From a virus: 41,638 nucleotides of DNA. Made by a program: the position numbers and the translations under genes. Each line of letters starts with the position of its first letter. Position 1 is the first letter of the stretch. The stretch covers positions 1-41,638 of the IMG/VR virus record IMGVR_UViG_3300045741_000222; one strand, given 5' to 3'. Below the pieces are notes generated by a model, which saw only the letters and a program-made list of their open reading frames with translations, had not been told where the DNA came from and made no database searches. Shown here piece after piece: positions 38,382 through 41,638 of this stretch.

Positions 38382-39622
38382 TTGTCGTGGTAGCGCTTGA
38401 TGATGAGGTCGCAGTAGGCGGGGTCGATCTCGATCATTGTCGATGTGCGGCCTGCTTCGTCGGCTGCGATCAGCGTCGTGCCGCTGCCTGCGAACGGGTC
38501 GATGATGTGGTCGCCGCGGTCGGTGGTCGCGAGGATGTACTGCAAGGGTAGGTCGACGGGGAACACGGCGGGGTGGTTCGTGCCGTTGCCGCCGACTGCT
38601 GGCGGGATGCGTTGGATCGTGCCTAGTGCGCGTTCCTTGTGGATGACGCGGTTTCCGCGCACTTTGACGGTGCCATCGGGTTGTCGGTTGCCTGTCGATC
38701 CGACGCTGCCTGATGTGCGGTTGCGCACGATCTTCTTCGTGTCGGCTTTGCGTTCGCCGTAGACGAATACCCATTCGTGTTCGATCGGGAACATCGCCAT
38801 CTGCTGGCCGAGGCTCCATGGCTGGCCGCGGTCCCAGACGTTCCATGAGAGCAGCTTCAGGCCGACGTCGATGGCGTGCTTGGTGTAGGTGTCCCAGTAG
38901 GGGACGACGGCTCCGTCTCGGCGGATCAGGCCGAGGTTGATGCAGATCAGCTCGGCGGTGTCCGCTGCGGGGCTGAGGAATCGCGCGAGGTGCGACGGGT
39001 CGAGGTCTTTGACGTCGTCGGTGTAGTCGCGCACGTCGGAGTAGGGTGGGCTGGTGAAGATGAGCGCGGCGTCGTCGATCTCGCTCCAGACTGCTGGGTC
39101 GGTGCAGTCTCCGCAGATCAGCTTGTGCGGGCCGAGCTGGATGACGTCGCCGTGTTTCGTCGTCGGGTTCGACGTGTCGAGCGGTGGGGTGTCGTCGCGG
39201 CTGGTGGGTTCGCGGCCGAGGTGGGCGATCAGCCGGTCGAGCTCGTCGCCGTCGTAGAGTGAGCCTTCGAGCGTCGATGTTTCGGCGAGGCGGGTGAGAA
39301 TGCGGGCGAGCGCGTCTTCGTCGTTCGTGGCGAGGTCGCTGGAGCGGTTGTCGGCGAGCATGATGCGCAGCGCGGTGTCGTCGTCGACGTCGATCTCGAT
39401 GATCGGCACCTGGGCGAGGCCGAGGTGTCGTGCGGCTTGGACGCGGTGATTCCCGGCGAGGATGTGCTGCGTCGATTTCTGCACGACGACGGCTCCGTAC
39501 CAGCCGTTGGATGCGATCGATGTGGAGATCGCGCCGATGTCGCCCTGACGGGGGTTGTCGGGGTGCAGGACCAGGTCGCTGATCGCTGCTTCGCGGTAGC
39601 GCTGGGCGTAGGCGCTCGTCAC
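38378..39622 (-). CDS. ParB-like domain fused to DNA methyltransferase
   Basis: The 414-residue protein has an N-terminal ParB/sulfiredoxin-like domain (PDNPRQGDIGAISTSIASNG, and ILAGNHRVQAARHLG with the GNHR motif) and a C-terminal beta-class amino methyltransferase with TSPPYSDVRDY (motif IV, residues 190-200) before DPFAGSGTTLIAADEAGR (motif I). It methylates adenine-N6 or cytosine-N4 in DNA, perhaps to protect phage DNA from host restriction or mark packaging. No partner restriction enzyme is visible. ParB-methyltransferase fusions next to terminase genes are known in phages. GTG start overlaps the Xre stop. Confidence 0.88.
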   Translation of the reverse strand: MTSAYAQRYREAAISDLVLHPDNPRQGDIGAISTSIASNGWYGAVVVQKSTQHILAGNHRVQAARHLGLAQVPIIEIDVDDDTALRIMLADNRSSDLATNDEDALARILTRLAETSTLEGSLYDGDELDRLIAHLGREPTSRDDTPPLDTSNPTTKHGDVIQLGPHKLICGDCTDPAVWSEIDDAALIFTSPPYSDVRDYTDDVKDLDPSHLARFLSPAADTAELICINLGLIRRDGAVVPYWDTYTKHAIDVGLKLLSWNVWDRGQPWSLGQQMAMFPIEHEWVFVYGERKADTKKIVRNRTSGSVGSTGNRQPDGTVKVRGNRVIHKERALGTIQRIPPAVGGNGTNHPAVFPVDLPLQYILATTDRGDHIIDPFAGSGTTLIAADEAGRTSTMIEIDPAYCDLIIKRYHDK

Positions 39623-39942
39623 GTGGTCATCTCCGTGATGAAGTCGGGGTGGAGGCCTGCCGCTTCATAGACATGGCGTGCCTGTGGGCTGGTGTGGCCT
39701 AGCTCGAGTCTGGACACGACGCCTCTGCCGACGCCTGCCCTGCGGGCGAGCTGGTCCTGGGTGAGGTGGGAGGCGTGTCGTGCCATCCGTAGGAGCCATG
39801 CCATCTGTTCGTGCCTGTCGATGATCTGGTCGATGGCTGAGCCGATCGCGACCCAGTGGATCGCTGCGGCCCTGTCGGGTACGAACAGTGGGGCTTGCAT
39901 GCCGACCTGGTCGGCCGTGCGTTCTGCGAGTGGGGCGTGCAT
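39619..39942 (-). CDS. Xre-family transcriptional regulator
   Basis: The 107-residue product has a helix-turn-helix over about residues 47-95: LLRMARHASHLTQDQLARRA, then GVGRGVVSRLELGHTSPQAR. This is the Cro/C1-type (Xre) fold. Its N-terminal 45 residues are a helical extension. It heads the late operon containing packaging and structural genes, so it may time late expression. ATGCTAGGCT lies just upstream: TAGGCT is followed by six bases and then the ATG, so the mRNA is probably leaderless. It overlaps the next gene by four bases. Confidence 0.82.
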   Translation of the reverse strand: MHAPLAERTADQVGMQAPLFVPDRAAAIHWVAIGSAIDQIIDRHEQMAWLLRMARHASHLTQDQLARRAGVGRGVVSRLELGHTSPQARHVYEAAGLHPDFITEMTT

Positions 39943-39948
39943 GTGGCT

Positions 39949-39958
39949 AGCCTAGCAT
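39949..39958 (-). promoter_or_regulatory. -10 box of a leaderless late transcript
   Basis: ATGCTAGGCT contains TAGGCT six bases before the Xre ATG, the spacing expected when transcription starts at the start codon. The same ten bases occur at 4995-5004. No -35 box is clear. Confidence 0.5.
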
Positions 39959-40029
39959 TCGGCCCAGGATGCACGGCTTCCAGGGGCGTCTGGGAGGCTT
40001 GTGGTCAAGCCGAAACCGAGCCTTTAGGG

Positions 40030-40318
40030 CCCTAGCTCTGCCCTCGGGGCGTCGCCTTGTGGTGCGTCTGGTGGGCTCTGGTGGCAGGATCGCCCGGGGC
40101 GCTGGTGGCTGTGCGGGCCGGGGGGGCGGCTTGTCGCGTTCGCGACGATCTGCCTTGTCGCGATCGTGACATGGCTGGGCCTGGCGCTGCCTGCCACCAG
40201 CGGCGGCGCGTGGTCGCCCACCGGGTGCGCCAGGATCGAGGCAATAGCCCCCTAGCTGTGCCCTCGGCCGGACGCAACCTGGAGCTTCTGGTGTGCTCCC
40301 GGGGCAGGATCGCCCGGG
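40030..40318. repeat. imperfect direct repeat, two blocks 220 bases apart
   Basis: CCCTAGCTCTGCCCTCGG (40030-40047) recurs with one change at 40250-40267, and GGCAGGATCGCCCGGG (40083-40098) recurs exactly at 40303-40318. The spacing inside each block is the same. The pair may be duplicated control or packaging-related sites. Confidence 0.6.
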
Positions 40319-40421
40319 AGCTTGCGGGCCCTGCGCGGGCCCAGGGCCCCTGGCCGCCCCGGGCCGTTCTGGTCCGGGGCGCTAGGTCCCCCTTGCCGTC
40401 CAGCACGTGCCCGCTCAGCAT

Positions 40422-40451
40422 GAAGCCCCCCCGCCGGAGCGGAGGGGCTTC
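40422..40451 (-). terminator. hairpin with UCCG loop
   Basis: Thirteen bases (40422-40434) pair with thirteen (40439-40451) with one mismatch around a four-base loop that reads TCCG on the minus strand. It lies 60 bases after the stop at 40511. No T-run follows, but the strong stem suggests a terminator. The loop and adjoining pairs match the hairpin at 40832-40855. Confidence 0.55.
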
Positions 40452-40510
40452 AGGTCCTACCTGGCGATCAGGTAGCAGGCGGCGAAGAAGCCGAGCACGA
40501 ACGATCGCGC

Positions 40511-40801
40511 TCAGCGCATCGGCTGCGTTGCGTCGCTCGTGTCGATGCCGATGATGTGGCGGGCGTACACGTTGCCGCTGTAGAGGCGCGGCTCCACGTA
40601 GGCGTTGTACGTCCAGCCCTCGTCGTCGGCTCCGGCGATGATGATCCGTGGGAGCTGGTAGCCGTCCGGCGTGAAGCCGAACGCGAAGTAGTTGGCGGGC
40701 AGCAGTGCGTTCACCCGGGCCAGCTGGTCGTCGGCGTGCTGGCGGTCCATGTCGGCGGCGAGCGCGTTGCGCTCCCACTCGACGGTTGCGATCTGGATCA
40801 C
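40511..40801 (-). CDS. hypothetical protein (96 aa)
   Basis: I chose GTG 40801 because AAGGAG lies five bases upstream. The product (VIQIATVEWERNALAADMDR..., then ANYFAFGFTPDGYQLPRIII and WTYNAYVEPRLYSGNVYARH) is a small alpha/beta protein of unknown family. It lies between two strong hairpins, so it may be its own transcription unit. GACCACCAC occurs in its leader as in other early leaders. Confidence 0.6.
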   Translation of the reverse strand: MIQIATVEWERNALAADMDRQHADDQLARVNALLPANYFAFGFTPDGYQLPRIIIAGADDEGWTYNAYVEPRLYSGNVYARHIIGIDTSDATQPMR

Positions 40802-40831
40802 GATCACTCCTTGTGTGGTGGTCAACGGCAA

Positions 40832-40855
40832 CGCCCCCCGCCGGAGCGGGGGGCG
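40832..40855 (-). terminator. ten-base-pair hairpin with UCCG loop
   Basis: CGCCCCCCGC (40832-40841) pairs perfectly with GCGGGGGGCG (40846-40855); the loop is TCCG on the minus strand, closed by C and G, a UNCG-type stable tetraloop. It lies 13 bases after the stop of the gene at 40868. It is probably the terminator of that gene. Confidence 0.6.
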
Positions 40856-40867
40856 CGGGCCGGAGTG

Positions 40868-41266
40868 TTACGCCTCGACGGTCTCCTTGACCTTCGGCGT
40901 CGTCTTGCCGTAGTGCACCCGGTGGATGTAGCCCAGGTTCGAGATCGACGACCCGCCCCACCTGGCGGACAGCGCGTCGAGGTCGGCGATCAGCTCGGCA
41001 TGCTCGGGCGTGCCGGGGGCGGGGAGCTTGCGGCCCTGGCGGGCGATGTCGATCCCGTTCGCCTCGGCGATCTGCTTCACCTTGCGGGCCGTCGCGCCCG
41101 TCGCCTTCTGCACGGCTCCGAGCGACTGGCCGTCCTGGAGCAGCGCCAGGATGCTCGCGTTGATCTCGAGCTTGGCGGCGGCGAGTGCGTCCCTCTTGGC
41201 GATGGCGTCCGCGAGGACGGACTGCGCCTTTGTCGGGGCGGGCGTGGTGGTGGACTTGGCGGACAT
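40868..41266 (-). CDS. probable helix-turn-helix regulatory protein (132 aa)
   Basis: The product has a Thr/Ala-rich basic N-terminus, a helix (QSVLADAIAKRDALAAAKLE) and a helix-turn-helix-like segment (ILALLQDGQSLGAVQKATGA, then TARKVKQIAEANGIDIARQG). The rest (ISNLGYIHRVHYGKTTPKVK) is unrecognised. It could be a sigma-region-4-like or resolvase-like DNA-binding protein. The ATG at 41266 has AGGAGG six bases upstream within the AGGAGGCCAGCATG shared with the DUF932 gene. As the rightmost gene with an early-type leader it may be an early regulator. Confidence 0.6.
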   Translation of the reverse strand: MSAKSTTTPAPTKAQSVLADAIAKRDALAAAKLEINASILALLQDGQSLGAVQKATGATARKVKQIAEANGIDIARQGRKLPAPGTPEHAELIADLDALSARWGGSSISNLGYIHRVHYGKTTPKVKETVEA

Positions 41267-41319
41267 GCTGGCCTCCTAGGCCTGGTGGTGGTCGCGCCCT
41301 TCGCTTGCGGCGCCCCCGC

Positions 41320-41325
41320 ATTGTA
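41320..41325 (-). promoter_or_regulatory. -10 box and leader of the rightmost gene
   Basis: TACAAT fits TANNNT and lies 54 bases before the ATG at 41266. The leader carries GCGACCACCACCAGG and AGGAGGCCAGCATG, closely matching the leader at 1200-1261. A TTGCCT at 19 bases upstream of the box is a weak -35 candidate. Confidence 0.45.
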
Positions 41326-41427
41326 GCGGCTTGGCGGCGCGCCGAGGCAAGGTTCTGGCCCTGCCACGAGCCATCGATATTGATGGTCTTGCTTGCAATG
41401 TGCAGGCATCGCCCGGACTGCTTGCGT

Positions 41428-41484
41428 CCGGCCCGGTTGACCTGCCCGCGCACTCCCTTGCACCCGGCCCGGTTGACCTGCCCG
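41428..41484. repeat. 21-base direct repeat, two copies
   Basis: Two identical 21-base copies (41428-41448 and 41464-41484) contain CCCGGTTGACCTGCCCG. They are 36 bases apart, near 3.5 helical turns. They lie upstream of both the leftward gene at 41266 and the possible rightward start at 41529, so they could be activator or repressor sites. Confidence 0.6.
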
Positions 41485-41528
41485 TGGCGAGGCGCCCCGA
41501 CGCCCGAGCGGCCCTGCTACCTTCCAGC

Positions 41529-41599
41529 ATGACCACCATCCCCGCACCGCGCCCCGTCGATTCTGTGGTGGTCTCGACCGCGCGGACGGAGACACGGTC
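41529..41599 (+). CDS. possible partial gene cut by the contig end
   Basis: ATG 41529 opens a plus-strand frame (MTTIPAPRPVDSVVVSTART...) that runs into the terminal homopolymer. TACCTT five bases before the ATG suggests a leaderless start. Too short to identify; it would be divergent from the gene at 41266. Confidence 0.3.
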
Positions 41600-41638
41600 G
41601 GGGGGGGGGGGGGGCCCCCCCCCCCCCCCCCCCCCCCC
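41600..41638. other. contig end, poly-G then poly-C
   Basis: Fifteen G residues are followed by 24 C residues. With the C run at the other end this looks like an artefact of two-colour sequencing or assembly, not a natural phage end. Confidence 0.7.

Larger units (their letters stand above)
39943..40510. other. non-coding region with an imperfect direct repeat
   Basis: No convincing gene lies here. It contains the Xre promoter, a palindrome TAGGGCCCTA (40025-40034), two related blocks 220 bases apart (40030-40098 and 40250-40318) and a hairpin (40422-40451). Minus-strand frames across it are Arg/Ala/Pro-rich shadows without ribosome sites. Confidence 0.6.

Noticed and set aside
38382-38846. 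N-terminal extension of the terminase small subunit into the methyltransferase gene
   Set aside because: The extension is Arg/His/Pro-rich shadow text; GTG 38381 with a GTGA overlap gives a normal-length small subunit.
40030-40318. Direct repeats as attachment sites of an integrated element
   Set aside because: The interval is 220 bases without a gene and the copies are imperfect; duplication of a control site is simpler.
40032-41453. Long minus-strand frame of 473 codons at the right end
   Set aside because: Runs across hairpins, promoter regions and two better-supported genes; composition is Arg/Ala/Pro-rich with no domain.
1-41638. Integrase, excisionase, tRNA or attachment sites for lysogeny
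   Set aside because: None seen on either strand. Regulators are present, but temperate lifestyle cannot be claimed.
41600-41638. Terminal homopolymers as a phage telomere or cohesive end
   Set aside because: Pure G then C runs are far more likely to be sequencing or assembly artefacts.

Overview
The window looks like a nearly complete, high-GC (about 70%) double-stranded DNA phage with long-tailed siphovirus architecture. GTG and TTG starts, pervasive 1-to-4-base stop/start overlaps, TANNNT-type -10 boxes and several leaderless-looking starts suggest an actinobacterial host; this is inference, because nothing in the sequence names the host. Both ends run into long C or G homopolymers (19-30 and 41600-41638), which look like sequencing or assembly artefacts rather than natural termini. 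No integrase, tRNA, rRNA or canonical CRISPR array was found.

Layout. (1) 40-4721, minus strand: early DNA-metabolism genes, led by an ERF-type annealing protein and including a VRR-NUC nuclease and a DUF932 protein, plus many tiny genes. (2) 4722-5474: a 750-base divergent regulatory region with promoters facing both ways, several hairpins and one solitary 29-base element resembling a type I-E CRISPR repeat. (3) 5475-8062, plus strand: nine small overlapping genes, including a helicase-loader-like protein, an HNH protein and a secreted lysozyme-like protein. (4) 8059-41266, minus strand, read right to left: two small regulators, an Xre protein, a ParB-methyltransferase fusion, terminase small and large subunits, portal, a giant MuF-type head protein, scaffold, major capsid protein, a glycan-modification island (two glycosyltransferases and a sugar epimerase), three surface/fibre-like proteins, head-tail connectors, two tail-tube paralogues, frameshifted tail chaperones, tape measure, two large distal tail proteins, small membrane proteins, endolysin and a methyltransferase.

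The most striking feature is a pair of inteins, each carrying a homing-endonuclease gene out of register with the intein reading frame. One intein (9169-10008) interrupts the endolysin exactly at its catalytic Cys and carries an HNH endonuclease gene on the same strand in another frame. The second (33674-34489) interrupts the MuF domain inside its HPN/CRC motif and carries, on the OPPOSITE strand, a DUF559/Vsr-like (EDxHD-type) endonuclease with its own Shine-Dalgarno site and a possible -10 box. In both cases the intein frame stays open from N-extein to C-extein across the whole endonuclease gene, so the DNA is read in two frames. This differs from the usual in-frame endonuclease domain of large inteins.

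Other notable points: the MuF protein also carries a zincin (HExxH) motif and an ADP-ribosyltransferase-like C-terminus of lower GC, making it a candidate virion-delivered effector; four early transcription units share -10 boxes 54-57 bases before the start codon and near-identical leaders; and glycosylation genes sit directly between the capsid and surface-fibre genes.
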